A DNA stretch of 64,000 nucleotides from Sphingobium sp052327305 (GCF_052327305.1 NZ_CP182486.1:1984001-2048000); one strand, 5' to 3'; shown: positions 28,758 to 37,416, counted from the stretch's first letter. Numbers and translations: made by a program. Notes: generated by a model not told the origin, from the sequence alone.

Positions 28758-31064
28758 TCAGAAGCGGGCAGTGATGGAGACGCTGGCGTTGCGTCCCGGC
28801 TGAGTGAATGCGTCGAGGAGGGAGACGGACTGGCCGGCGCCGTTGACCGCCGAGGCATTGGCGGCAAGGCCGCGCACATCGCTCCACCACGCATATTTGC
28901 GGTTCAGGATGTTGAAGACGCCGGCGCGCAGGGTCAGCGCCTCGCCGATCCGCACATAAGCGGTCGCATCGAGGATGGTGAACGCGCCGGGCCTGAAGCA
29001 GGGTGATCCGCTGCAGATCGTCGTCGCGCCTGTCGCGGTGCGATAGGTGGTGCGGTCCAGCTCCTTCTGAGCCGCGTGCGTGCCGATGATCTGGCCGCCG
29101 AAGCGTCCGTTGGGATCGTCGAAGCCCAGGCCCATCACCAGCTTGAGCGGGTCAATGGTCGAGAGCGGGGATCGCACACCGCCAGCGCCCGTCACGGTGC
29201 CGGTGGCGTAGCTGATCGCCATGCGCGCGGAGAGACCACTCTTCGCACGCAGGCCGAGCGATCCTTCCGCACCCTCGATCCGCACGCGATTGAGGTTGAT
29301 GAACTGGAACACCGCCGGGTTTGCCGGGGTGAAGCCGCCGCCCACCACTTCCTGGCTAATGAAGTTGCGATAGCGGCCGGAGAAGGCCGTCACCGAACCT
29401 ACGACGCCACCCTGCGCCACACGCAGTCCGCCTTCCACCGTCTCGCTCGTCTCGGGCTTGAGGTCGGGATTGGGCAACGAGGTGTAACCCTGGGCCAGGT
29501 TCTGGAAGAACTGGTTCACCTGCGTGGGTGAGGGCGCCTTGAAGCCACGCGCATAGTTGGCGAACAGATTGACCGGGCCGAGCTTGGCTACGCCGCCAAT
29601 CTTGGGGGAGAGGCGCGATCCGCTCTGCTCCGCTGCCGCGAAGCGGGGCAGCAATGGGTCGCTCTGCGGGTCGAGGCTGTAATGGTCGAAGCGCAGCACC
29701 GGGAAAAGCGTCAGTCGCCCATCCGCGAAACTCAGTTCGTCCGCCAGATACGCGCCGGCCAGCGTGAAGTTGGTTTCCGGGAAGGCGCGGGTCGGAAAGA
29801 CGTCGGGCGGCGTCGGTGTCGTGCCGTCGCGAAGGCCCGTCTGCCGGGTCACGCTCACATCGCCACCGTAGACGAGGCGGTGGCCGATTGCACCCGTCGT
29901 CGCGTCGCTGCGCAGTTCGAGGCTGGCGCCGATTACTCGGTTCTCGAAGGTGTTGAGACGAGTGCGGTCGGCGGCGGTGTTGCGGTCCTCGGCGGAGAAC
30001 TGCCGGTTCTCGCCGTCCTGATACCAGAGTGTTAGCTGCGCGCTGTCGATCGCACCACTGCCCTGATAGCGCCAGTCGAGGCTCACCCGGTCGCGCCGTG
30101 TCTTGTCGCGCGCGGTGAGGCCGATCACGCTGGTCGCCGCCGTCGGACGCGCCGCGATCCCGCTCAGCACATTGGTGCTCACATGGCTGTCGAGATGGTC
30201 GAAGGTCAGGCGGACGCGATGTGCGTCATTGGGGCTCCACACGATCTTGCCGAGGATCGCGTTGGACCGCGTGTCCTGTGGGTTGGGGGCGGTGCGGCTG
30301 GCATTGGGCGCTTCATTGGCGCCCTTATTGTCCAGTTCGTGCCCGTCGCGGCGGGTATAGGCGATGAGCGCCGACCAGGCGCCGCTGCGCCCGGCGAGGA
30401 TGCCTGTCTCGCTGAACTGATCGTCCGCCGAATCATAGGCGGCGCGGGCCAGCCCCGCGATTGATTTGCCTTCCTTGAGGAAATCGGCCGGATCGCTGGT
30501 TATGAAGCTCACTGCACCCGCCAGGCCGTCGCTGCCATAGAGCGCCGAGGCCGGGCCGCGCAGGATCTCGACCGATTTAACGAGGCCCACGTCCACATAG
30601 TCGCCGCGACCGGAGGACTGTGCGCCGAAGTCGAAACCATCGGGCACGCGCACGCCGTCCACCTGCACGAGCACGCGGTTGCCTTCCAGTCCGCGGATAT
30701 TGAAGCCGGCATTGCCGTCGCGCCCCGTGGCGCCGCTTGCCGCGCCGAACCGGCTGAGTGCGCGCCGCACGCTCACGCCGGGCTCGAAGCGAACGAGATC
30801 CTTGATATCGGACGCGAGCTGATCGGCGATCTGCCTGTCAGTGATGACGGAGACGGTCGCCGGCACGTCGATGATGGCCTGTGGAAGGCGAGTGGCTGTG
30901 ACAGTGATTGCGCCGCGCGAATCGAAGGTGACGAGTGGATCGCCGTCCTGCGCCTGTGCTGCTTGCGGGGCCAGCGCGAGGCAGAGAGCCAATGCGGAGA
31001 GCCCCCCGCCCGATCTTGTACGGAGGCGACAGGCAACAGAACGACGATTGGCAATCACAACCAC
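28758..31064 (-). CDS. TonB-dependent receptor, heme/hemoglobin-receptor type
   Basis: Outer-membrane gated channel of 768 residues for iron-containing ligands. Order: signal peptide (to about residue 39, AQAQDG), plug domain (PATVSVITDRQIADQLASDIKDLV, NIRGLEGNRVLVQVDGVRVPD, LRGPASALYGSDGLAGAVSF), and a 22-strand barrel ending in the aromatic residue of ITARF. NYARGFKAPSPTQVNQFF and NPDLKPETSET are typical of the hemoglobin/heme receptor branch. No histidine pair of the FRAP/NPNL kind is obvious, so the exact ligand is uncertain. The start is GTG 31064 or the in-frame GTG 31058. A strong Fur box lies 17 bases upstream, and DUF6607 follows in operon. Confidence 0.9.
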   Translation of the reverse strand: MVVIANRRSVACRLRTRSGGGLSALALCLALAPQAAQAQDGDPLVTFDSRGAITVTATRLPQAIIDVPATVSVITDRQIADQLASDIKDLVRFEPGVSVRRALSRFGAASGATGRDGNAGFNIRGLEGNRVLVQVDGVRVPDGFDFGAQSSGRGDYVDVGLVKSVEILRGPASALYGSDGLAGAVSFITSDPADFLKEGKSIAGLARAAYDSADDQFSETGILAGRSGAWSALIAYTRRDGHELDNKGANEAPNASRTAPNPQDTRSNAILGKIVWSPNDAHRVRLTFDHLDSHVSTNVLSGIAARPTAATSVIGLTARDKTRRDRVSLDWRYQGSGAIDSAQLTLWYQDGENRQFSAEDRNTAADRTRLNTFENRVIGASLELRSDATTGAIGHRLVYGGDVSVTRQTGLRDGTTPTPPDVFPTRAFPETNFTLAGAYLADELSFADGRLTLFPVLRFDHYSLDPQSDPLLPRFAAAEQSGSRLSPKIGGVAKLGPVNLFANYARGFKAPSPTQVNQFFQNLAQGYTSLPNPDLKPETSETVEGGLRVAQGGVVGSVTAFSGRYRNFISQEVVGGGFTPANPAVFQFINLNRVRIEGAEGSLGLRAKSGLSARMAISYATGTVTGAGGVRSPLSTIDPLKLVMGLGFDDPNGRFGGQIIGTHAAQKELDRTTYRTATGATTICSGSPCFRPGAFTILDATAYVRIGEALTLRAGVFNILNRKYAWWSDVRGLAANASAVNGAGQSVSLLDAFTQPGRNASVSITARF

Positions 31065-31080
31065 ATACCCCTATTTCAAT

Positions 31081-31099
31081 GATATTGAGAATCGTTATC
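31081..31099 (-). promoter_or_regulatory. Fur box upstream of the TonB receptor
   Basis: The 19 bases GATATTGAGAATCGTTATC match the classical Fur consensus GATAATGATAATCATTATC at 16 positions. It lies 17 bases before the GTG start, where bound Fur would block the promoter. Iron repression of the receptor and DUF6607 is inferred. Confidence 0.82.
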
Positions 31100-31315
31100 G
31101 AATTAAGCGCCTAGAAGGCCGGCCTTGCTTGCGTCAAGACCTTTATCGATAATGAGTAGCAATAGCTAAATATGGGTAGTTCGGAGGTTCAGCGTTCGGG
31201 TCGGTGGTCGAATGGATGGGCCGTTCCAGGGAGCGGACATGGACTGGCAGGCGCGTGCGTGGCCAGAGCACTTTCGGTCAGATCAGATCATCCGACGGAT
31301 CAAGAATTCCGGACA
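31100..31315. other. Spacer between Fur box and ppa terminator
   Basis: About 215 bases without a supported gene; the reading frames are short and lack codon bias. It presumably contains the receptor promoter near 31100-31160, which is AT-rich. Otherwise I see nothing in it. Confidence 0.5.
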
Positions 31316-31354
31316 CTAAAAACCCCGTTCCGGCGTGATTTGGCCGGAACAGGG
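31316..31354 (-). terminator. Intrinsic terminator of ppa
   Basis: On the minus strand a 12-position stem with one mismatch (CCCTGTTCCGGC / GCCGGAACGGGG, 8-base loop) is followed by TTTTT, starting 26 bases after the ppa stop. This is a standard rho-independent terminator. Confidence 0.9.
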
Positions 31355-31374
31355 TCTTTGTTGTCGCTCAGCTT

Positions 31375-31444
31375 TGCGCTCAGGCGGCGTTCTTGGCCGC
31401 CTTGCTCTGCTGATAGCGCTCGATCGCTTCGAGGGTGATGCGGC
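31375..31444 (-). repeat. Direct repeat partner inside ppa 3' end
   Basis: The genuine last 70 bases around the ppa stop codon (31380), repeated at 27622-27691. Together they define the outer limits of a 3.8-kb segment with the receptor and DUF6607 genes. Confidence 0.85.
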
Positions 31445-31931
31445 GGGCATCTTCCGCGCCGCCCCAGGTGCCGACGCGCACCCACTTGGTCTTTTCCAGA
31501 TCCTTATAGTGAGTGAAGAAGTGCTCGATCTGCTCCATCACGATGCCGGGCAGATCGTCCTTTTCGCCGACGTCGGCATAATAAGGGAACGTCTTGTTGT
31601 CCGGCACGCAGACCAGCTTCTCGTCGCCGCCGGCCTCGTCCTCGAGGTTCAGCACCGCGATCGGGCGGGCGCGGACGACCGATCCCGGCACGAAGGGCGA
31701 GCGGGCGATGACCAGCGCGTCGAGCGGGTCGCCATCGGGCGAGAGCGTGTGCGGCACGAAGCCATAGTTGGCCGGGTAGCGCATCGGCGTGTGCAGGATG
31801 CGGTCGACGAACAGCGCGCCCGATGCCTTGTCGAACTCGTATTTCACGGGTTCGCCGCCGGTCGGGACTTCGATGATCACATTGAGGCTGTGCGGCGGAT
31901 CGTCACCGACCGGAATAAGCTCGATATTCAT
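31380..31931 (-). CDS. ppa: Inorganic pyrophosphatase (family I)
   Basis: Hydrolyses pyrophosphate to drive biosynthesis. It has 183 residues, with the signature DGDPLDALV (metal-binding aspartates) at about 66-74 and YEFDKASGALFVDR, then MRYPANYGFVPHT. The last 20 residues are duplicated as a fragment at 27622-27691. A good intrinsic terminator follows. The M61 peptidase gene lies 36 bases upstream on the same strand, so they may be cotranscribed. Confidence 0.97.
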   Translation of the reverse strand: MNIELIPVGDDPPHSLNVIIEVPTGGEPVKYEFDKASGALFVDRILHTPMRYPANYGFVPHTLSPDGDPLDALVIARSPFVPGSVVRARPIAVLNLEDEAGGDEKLVCVPDNKTFPYYADVGEKDDLPGIVMEQIEHFFTHYKDLEKTKWVRVGTWGGAEDARRITLEAIERYQQSKAAKNAA

Positions 31932-31967
31932 GGAAGGATTTTACCTGTTCTTGTCTGGGGTTAACGA

Positions 31968-33929
31968 TCATCCCGTCGTCCGCGCCCGCAAGAGACGATC
32001 GAGACTGCCTTCGCCCTCTCCTTGTTTTCTCAGGTGCGGATAGCGGATACCACCCGAATAATCGAGCGTGATCGTGCGGTATCTCTTGTCCTGCTTCAGG
32101 ATCAGCGTCACCGGGTTTTTCTTGTCCTTTGCGGCAGTCAGCGCGTTTTTCAGGACGTCCGCCGAATATTCGTCACCATTGACGGCCAGGATGCGGTTGC
32201 CGATTGCCATTCCGGCCTTGAACGCGGCGCTTCCCCAGATGACGCTGGTGACCTCACCGCCGTCATTCTTCACGATCATGCCGGGGCCGAAACTCATGTC
32301 GATGGACTTGGCGGAGCTCTCTGAGTCCTTCACGGTGGTGTTGGGCGTCTCGTCATAGACGAGGCGATAGCCGCCCATGTCGAACCCGGCCTTGGTGACT
32401 TCCTTTGTCGGCTGGTCCACTCGCGTGGCGAAGAAGCCCGTCCAGTCATAGGGGCTGATGGCGTTCAGCGTGTCGATCACGTCCTGCCGCGTGAAGGTCA
32501 CTTGTCCCCAGTCGCCCTCCTTCAAGCCATTGGTCTTGCCGAAGAACGCCTTGGCGAAGTCGTCGAGGCCTTTGCTGCCGCCACTGGCCTTCTGGATGAT
32601 CGCGTCGGCTTCCAGCCAGATCATCAGGCCCTCGTTGTAATAATCCTCGCTGCGCTGCCAGCTGGTCCACGCCTTGGGGCGGCGGGCGGAGATGATCGGA
32701 TCGTTGGTGGTGTCGACCATCGGCCGCCACTCGCGCCCCTTGGTGAGGTCCAGCCGCGCGGCGATGGAGGCCAGCGCATCCAGCGTCTGCGGCTTGGAGG
32801 TGATGCCCGAGCGGTTGCCCAGTATATAGCCCCAGAACTGGGTCTGGCCTTCATACACCCATAGCGTCTCGTTCTGCATCGGGGTGCGGAAGTCGGGCGT
32901 CCAGAGCGTCGCGCCCCGGCGGAACTTGCCGTCCCAGCTATGCGTGAACTCGTGCGGCAGCAGGTTGCGCCGCCCCGGTCCGTCATTCCACTTGGTGAAG
33001 TAACCTGGACCCACCCCGTTTTCGGAGCTGCGATGATGCTCCAGGCCAATGCCGCCCATCTCGTCGGTGATGGCGAAGAGGAAGTCGTAATGGTCGAAAT
33101 GCTTCGCGCCGAACAGCGCGAGCGCTTCGTCGACCAGTTTCTTGTGGAATCCGATCTGCTCGGGCGTCGCCGCAAGCTCGGCAGGGGTGTCGGCCATCAC
33201 GTTGAGCGTCACGTCATGGCCCAGATCGAACCGCTTCATATAAGGGCCGGCGAAGATCGGCGAATCGATCAGCGTCTCATAGTCGGTGGCCGCATAGTCG
33301 ATGCGCGCGCCCGCCTTGGTGCCGCGCATTGCGGTCGCCGCTTCCCAGCCGGCGGGGAAGGTGACGCTCGCCTGCACGGGTACGCGACGGGTATAATAGC
33401 CCGCCGGATACATTGAGAGCGCCTCGAACTGCAGGTTCATCATCTTGTCGGTGATGTTCACTCGGCCCTGCGCGGCAGTCGTGGGCGCCAGAAACTGGAA
33501 GGTCGCCACCAGCGTGCGGGCATTTTCGGGCAGCGAAAGGTGGAAGGCGTAGACGTCCAGCGTATCGCGCAGCCAGGCGACGGGCTTTCCATCGACCTTG
33601 AACGCGATGCCGGCGATCTTGTCGATCGGCCCGCGCGGCGCGTGATTGCCCGGCAGCCATTCGGGGAAGAGCAGGGTCAGCGGCCCGCCCCCGCCAGCCA
33701 GCGGAATGGTCTGCGTCACATTGACGATGCGCCGGTCGAGGTCGGTCGCGTCGACCTCCACTTTCATCGTGCCGCCCGGCCAGGGAATGTCGCGCGCGGT
33801 GGGCACGGTATCGACGATCGGCGCGGCCGTGGGCGCGGAGCGGTTCACGCGGTCGATCTGGGCGGAGGCGGGGGAGAGGGCGGAAGCAGCCAGCAGGGCG
33901 GCAAGAGAGAATAGTGGAGAACGGGGCAT
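31968..33929 (-). CDS. M61 family metallopeptidase with PDZ domain
   Basis: A 653-residue exported zinc aminopeptidase-like enzyme (glycyl aminopeptidase family). A signal peptide ends near residue 24 (SPASAQ). The M61 N-terminal beta domain precedes the catalytic zinc site HEFTHSWDGKFRRG, where the HExxH-like HEFTH supplies two His ligands and the Glu. A C-terminal PDZ domain follows (about 555-640; GMIVKNDGGEVTSVIWGSAAFKAGMAIGNRIL region). It probably trims peptides in the periplasm; the true substrates are unknown. ATG 33929 begins the signal peptide directly. Confidence 0.93.
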   Translation of the reverse strand: MPRSPLFSLAALLAASALSPASAQIDRVNRSAPTAAPIVDTVPTARDIPWPGGTMKVEVDATDLDRRIVNVTQTIPLAGGGGPLTLLFPEWLPGNHAPRGPIDKIAGIAFKVDGKPVAWLRDTLDVYAFHLSLPENARTLVATFQFLAPTTAAQGRVNITDKMMNLQFEALSMYPAGYYTRRVPVQASVTFPAGWEAATAMRGTKAGARIDYAATDYETLIDSPIFAGPYMKRFDLGHDVTLNVMADTPAELAATPEQIGFHKKLVDEALALFGAKHFDHYDFLFAITDEMGGIGLEHHRSSENGVGPGYFTKWNDGPGRRNLLPHEFTHSWDGKFRRGATLWTPDFRTPMQNETLWVYEGQTQFWGYILGNRSGITSKPQTLDALASIAARLDLTKGREWRPMVDTTNDPIISARRPKAWTSWQRSEDYYNEGLMIWLEADAIIQKASGGSKGLDDFAKAFFGKTNGLKEGDWGQVTFTRQDVIDTLNAISPYDWTGFFATRVDQPTKEVTKAGFDMGGYRLVYDETPNTTVKDSESSAKSIDMSFGPGMIVKNDGGEVTSVIWGSAAFKAGMAIGNRILAVNGDEYSADVLKNALTAAKDKKNPVTLILKQDKRYRTITLDYSGGIRYPHLRKQGEGEGSLDRLLRARTTG

Positions 33930-34039
33930 TCATCACCTCGTTGAAGGGATTGTCATCATAAGGCCTGCGGGGCGGGCCTTGTGTGGATGCCAGCCAGCAT
34001 GGCGGCACATCCGGCTGGCGTCCAGCCTTTGGGCTTGCA

Positions 34040-34411
34040 TCAGGGGTCGGTACTGCTCGCCAGGCCCATCCGCGCTGCAAGCTCATGAAGCCGCCGGTCG
34101 CGCGTCCACAGGCGCAGGCCCGGCGTCAGCATCGTCGCGGCGATGAGATGTGCGTCAACATAGCCGATACCCAGACTATAGAGCGGCTGTCGCTCGATCA
34201 GAGCCTGCACCTCTTCGTCGCTGGCTATTGTCGCTATGGGCAAGTCGCCCATCAGCCCCAGTACCACCTCCCGCTGCCGCAGACTGCCAAGCGCGATCTC
34301 GCCGATGACGAAGGGATGGGTAAACACGCGCCCGGCCTCCAGGTCTTGCGAGAGCCGCGCGTCGCCATGACGGAGGTGATCGACCCAGACGGAGCTGTCA
34401 GCCAATATCAT
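34040..34411 (-). CDS. vapC: VapC-type PIN-domain toxin
   Basis: A 123-residue PIN-domain ribonuclease, the toxin of a type II pair. Acidic active-site residues are visible in MILADSSVWVDHLRHGD (Asp4), FVIGEIALGS (Glu), GYVDAHLIAA (Asp) and WTRDRRLHELA (Asp). VapC toxins typically cleave tRNA or rRNA; this target is unknown. It starts 9 bases after vapB, giving the usual antitoxin-first operon. Confidence 0.93.
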   Translation of the reverse strand: MILADSSVWVDHLRHGDARLSQDLEAGRVFTHPFVIGEIALGSLRQREVVLGLMGDLPIATIASDEEVQALIERQPLYSLGIGYVDAHLIAATMLTPGLRLWTRDRRLHELAARMGLASSTDP

Positions 34412-34420
34412 TGCGGGCTG

Positions 34421-34618
34421 TCAGTCCCCATCCACCCGTCGCCGGGGTGCAAGCTCAATGTCTGGCTCGGTTCCGCCCAGCCGGGCGAGGCGACGCGCGC
34501 TCTCACGCTCGATCAGCGCCTTGAAAGCCTCGCGCACCAGCTGTCCGCGCTCACGAACACCGGTCATTGCCTCGGCTCTAGCAAGCTGCTCGTCGTCGAT
34601 CGTGATGGTCGTGCGCAT
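34421..34618 (-). CDS. vapB: VapB-type antitoxin
   Basis: A 65-residue antitoxin. MRTTITIDDEQLARAEAMTG is a ribbon-helix-helix DNA-binding start, and the charged C-terminal tail (RRLARLGGTEPDIELAPRRR) would wrap the toxin. It should neutralise VapC and repress its own promoter. A perfect inverted repeat suited to such binding lies 29 bases upstream (34647-34660). Confidence 0.92.
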   Translation of the reverse strand: MRTTITIDDEQLARAEAMTGVRERGQLVREAFKALIERESARRLARLGGTEPDIELAPRRRVDGD

Positions 34619-34646
34619 AGAGTGATGGCCTCCTGCATTAAATATA

Positions 34647-34660
34647 GCATCATTTGATGC
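34647..34660. promoter_or_regulatory. Inverted-repeat operator candidate of vapBC
   Basis: GCATCA-TT-TGATGC is a perfect 6-2-6 palindrome in the AT-rich divergent region between vapB and hisS. Binding by the VapBC complex is inferred from position; it might also touch the hisS promoter. Confidence 0.6.
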
Positions 34661-34731
34661 ATGTTTCTACGCGGGTGGTTAACTGAGTTATGTTTTCTTT
34701 TACCTGCGTCTCGCGCTAAAGGCGCGCGCAT

Positions 34732-36060
34732 ATGGCGAAGATCGAGACACCCAAGCCCGTGCGCGGCACGCAGGACATGCTGGGCGGCAAGCCCGATAGT
34801 CTGGCGGACAAGTTCACTCATGTCGTCGAGACGTTCGAGCGCGTGCGTCGGCTCTATGGCTTCCGGCGCGTGGAAGTGCCGATGTTCGAGCCAACTGCCG
34901 TTTTCTCCCGCTCGCTGGGCGAGACCACCGATGTCGTCTCGAAGGAAATGTATTCGTTCGAGGATCGCGGCGGCGATTCGATCACGCTGCGGCCGGAGTT
35001 CACTGCCGGCATCGCGCGCGCCTATATCACCGAGGGCTGGCAGCAATATGCTCCCTTGAAGGTCGCGACGCACGGTGCGCTGTTTCGCTACGAGCGCCCG
35101 CAAAAGGGCCGTTACCGTCAGTTCCACCAGCTTGATGCCGAGATTATCGGCGCGGCCGAGCCGCTGGCGGACGCGGAACTGCTGATCTTCGCGGACCAGT
35201 TGCTCAAGGAACTGGGCATCAGCGAAGGCGTCACTCTCACGCTCAATACCCTGGGCGATGCGGCCAGCCGCGATTCATGGCGCGCGGCGCTGGTCGTGCA
35301 TTTCGATGGGCACCGTGCCAGCCTGTCGGAAGAGAGCCTTGCCCGCCTCGAAAAGAACCCGCTGCGCATCCTGGACAGCAAGGATCCACGCGATCAGGCG
35401 ATCGTCGCGACTGCGCCGGATATCGACGCCCATTTAACCGATGAGGCTCGTTCATTCTTCGAAAAAGTGACGGATGGGTTAAAGGCCGCGGATGTCGCCT
35501 GGCAACGCAATGCTCGGCTCGTGCGCGGCCTCGATTATTATCGCCACACCGCCTTCGAGTTCGTGACCGATCGGCTTGGCGCGCAGGGCACCGTGCTCGG
35601 CGGCGGCCGCTATGACGGCCTCATCGAGAACCTCGGCGGTCCCGCCACCCCGGCTGTCGGCTGGGCAGCGGGCATTGAGCGACTGGCGATGCTGGTGGAC
35701 AGTGTGCCGGACAATCGGACCGATGTCTCAATCATTTGCGATGATTGGACTCAGGGTCGGTTATTCAGCGTGGTCAAAGTCCTTCGGTCATGCGGTGTGA
35801 GCGTCGACCATGCCTTCAAAGAGAACCGTAAAAAGCAATTCGAGTTTGCTTCGAAGAAGGTGAAGCCGAAAGTTCTGCTTTACCTGAATCATGTGGAGCA
35901 AGACCGTGATAGTGGCCCGCTGATGGTTCAATTGCGCTCCGAAATCGGGGAGGCCGCAGGACTTGGCGTTGCCCAGAAGATTTGGGATGCTTTGGCTTCC
36001 AGATTCATTGTCAGTGAACTTGAAACGCCGTGGATGGCGAAGCTCGATCTGCGACCATAA
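34732..36060 (+). CDS. hisS: Histidyl-tRNA synthetase with divergent C-terminal domain
   Basis: Class II synthetase of 442 residues that charges tRNA-His. The catalytic core is normal: PVRGTQDMLGG, motif 2 ALFRYERPQKGRYRQFHQLD, histidine loops LVRGLDYYRHTAFEF and motif 3 GVGWAAGIERL-like AVGWAAGIERLAML. The anticodon-binding part after about residue 325 keeps the fold pattern (VLRSCGVSVDHAFKENRKKQFEFA) but is poorly conserved and Lys-rich (KKVKPKVLLYLNHVEQDRD). GC falls to about 51 percent over 35701-36060 from above 60 percent in the first half. That suggests replacement of the 3' end by recombination. The reading frame is intact. Confidence 0.95.
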   Translation: MAKIETPKPVRGTQDMLGGKPDSLADKFTHVVETFERVRRLYGFRRVEVPMFEPTAVFSRSLGETTDVVSKEMYSFEDRGGDSITLRPEFTAGIARAYITEGWQQYAPLKVATHGALFRYERPQKGRYRQFHQLDAEIIGAAEPLADAELLIFADQLLKELGISEGVTLTLNTLGDAASRDSWRAALVVHFDGHRASLSEESLARLEKNPLRILDSKDPRDQAIVATAPDIDAHLTDEARSFFEKVTDGLKAADVAWQRNARLVRGLDYYRHTAFEFVTDRLGAQGTVLGGGRYDGLIENLGGPATPAVGWAAGIERLAMLVDSVPDNRTDVSIICDDWTQGRLFSVVKVLRSCGVSVDHAFKENRKKQFEFASKKVKPKVLLYLNHVEQDRDSGPLMVQLRSEIGEAAGLGVAQKIWDALASRFIVSELETPWMAKLDLRP

Positions 36061-36136
36061 GCATGACCACCATCTCCCCTCATCACTCCCATCGCCCTGA
36101 ACTTGTTTCAGATTTCTCTCAGCACACCTCTCATCA

Positions 36137-36245
36137 CCCCTCCCTTTCAAGGGAGGGGCAGGGGGTGGGTGACGCGCGTCGCGCGTTCAGTATCGCCGTA
36201 GTTACAGAAGACCCCACCCCTTCCCCCTCCCCTGAAGGAGAGGGG
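36137..36245. repeat. Composite hairpin repeat (MITE/REP-like) between hisS and prfA
   Basis: Two 33-base C/G-rich arms (36137-36169 and 36213-36245) are inverted copies of one another at 28 of 33 positions, about 43 bases apart. Each arm also folds on itself (CCCCTCCCTT / AAGGGAGGGG). Repeats with this pyrimidine-purine design are scattered between genes in many sphingomonad genomes; here it could act as a transcription barrier between hisS and prfA. Mobility is inference. Confidence 0.8.
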
Positions 36246-36262
36246 CTTATAGGGTTGACCCC

Positions 36263-37339
36263 ATGACCATCTCCCCAGATCGCATTGCCGCGATCCTGCG
36301 TCGGCAGGAGGAAGTGCAGGCACAGATGTCCCGCCCGGATCTCGATCCGGCCGAGTTCGTCCGCCTGTCCAAGGATTATGCCGAGCTCGAGCCGGTGGTG
36401 CGGGCCGCATCAGAGGTGGAGGGGCTGCGCGCCGAGCAGAGCGAGCTCGAAGCGATGCTTGCTGATCCGGAAATGAAGGCCATGGCGCAGGAGGAGTTGG
36501 AGAGCGTGCGCGCCCGGCTTCCCCAGGCCGAGCATGATCTCGCCGTCTCGCTGCTGCCGCGTGACGCCGCCGATGAGCGCGCCGCGATGCTGGAAATCCG
36601 CGCCGGGACGGGCGGGGACGAAGCCGCGCTGTTCGCGGGCGACCTGTTCCGCATGTATCAGCGCTATGCCGAATCGCGCGGCTGGCGGGTCGAGCTCATT
36701 TCCGCCAACGCCTCCGAGGCGGGCGGCTTCAAGGAAGTGATCGCCAGCATCACGGGTGCAGGCGTCTTCGCCCGGCTCAAGTTCGAGAGCGGGGTTCACC
36801 GCGTCCAGCGCGTGCCGGTCACGGAGAGCGGTGGGCGCATTCACACCAGCGCTGCCACGGTCGCCGTGTTGCCCGAGGCGGAGGAAGTGGACGTCGCGAT
36901 CAACGAGGCGACGGACCTGCGCATCGACGTCTATCGTTCGTCCGGCGCGGGCGGCCAGCATGTGAACACGACCGATTCCGCCGTGCGCATCACGCATTTA
37001 CCCACGGGCATCGTCGTCACTCAGCAGGATGAGAAGTCCCAGCACAAGAACAAGGCCAAAGCCTTGAAGGTGCTCCGCGCCCGGTTATACGAGGCCGAGC
37101 GCGAGCGGACGCAGAGCGAGCAGGCCGGCGCCCGCAAGGCGATGGTCGGCTCGGGCGACCGCTCCGAGCGCATCCGAACCTATAATTTTCCACAAGGGCG
37201 CGTCACCGATCATCGCATCAACCTGACTCTCCACCGCCTGCCCGAGATTCTCGAAGGTGCGGCGCTGGACGATGTCATTGCCGCCCTGATTGCAGAGGAC
37301 GAGGCCGCGCGCCTCGCACAACTCGATGAAGCAGCATAA
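36263..37339 (+). CDS. prfA: Peptide chain release factor 1
   Basis: Recognises UAA and UAG stop codons and triggers peptide release. The 358 residues are standard. The peptidyl-tRNA hydrolysis motif GGQ is in SSGAGGQHVNTTDSAVRI (about 229-246), and the codon-recognition PxT-type element is expected in domain 2. The ATG at 36263 follows the hairpin repeat by 17 bases. prmC, which methylates the GGQ glutamine of this protein, is just downstream, a widely conserved pairing. Confidence 0.97.
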   Translation: MTISPDRIAAILRRQEEVQAQMSRPDLDPAEFVRLSKDYAELEPVVRAASEVEGLRAEQSELEAMLADPEMKAMAQEELESVRARLPQAEHDLAVSLLPRDAADERAAMLEIRAGTGGDEAALFAGDLFRMYQRYAESRGWRVELISANASEAGGFKEVIASITGAGVFARLKFESGVHRVQRVPVTESGGRIHTSAATVAVLPEAEEVDVAINEATDLRIDVYRSSGAGGQHVNTTDSAVRITHLPTGIVVTQQDEKSQHKNKAKALKVLRARLYEAERERTQSEQAGARKAMVGSGDRSERIRTYNFPQGRVTDHRINLTLHRLPEILEGAALDDVIAALIAEDEAARLAQLDEAA

Positions 37340-37416
37340 GCCCTTGAATCCCCCGCCGGCCGGATGGCGCCTCGTCGCCTTCTCCTCCCGGCCCGTTGCC
37401 CGCACCGGCTCGGCCG

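Noticed and set aside
31145..31315. tRNA-like text near the ppa terminator as an attachment site
   Set aside because: The phrase GGAGGTTCAGCG resembles a T-arm but no cloverleaf can be built around it.
31335..31964. Plus-strand open frame resembling the one at 27528-27953
   Set aside because: The resemblance is real but comes from the ppa 3'-end duplication read on the wrong strand.
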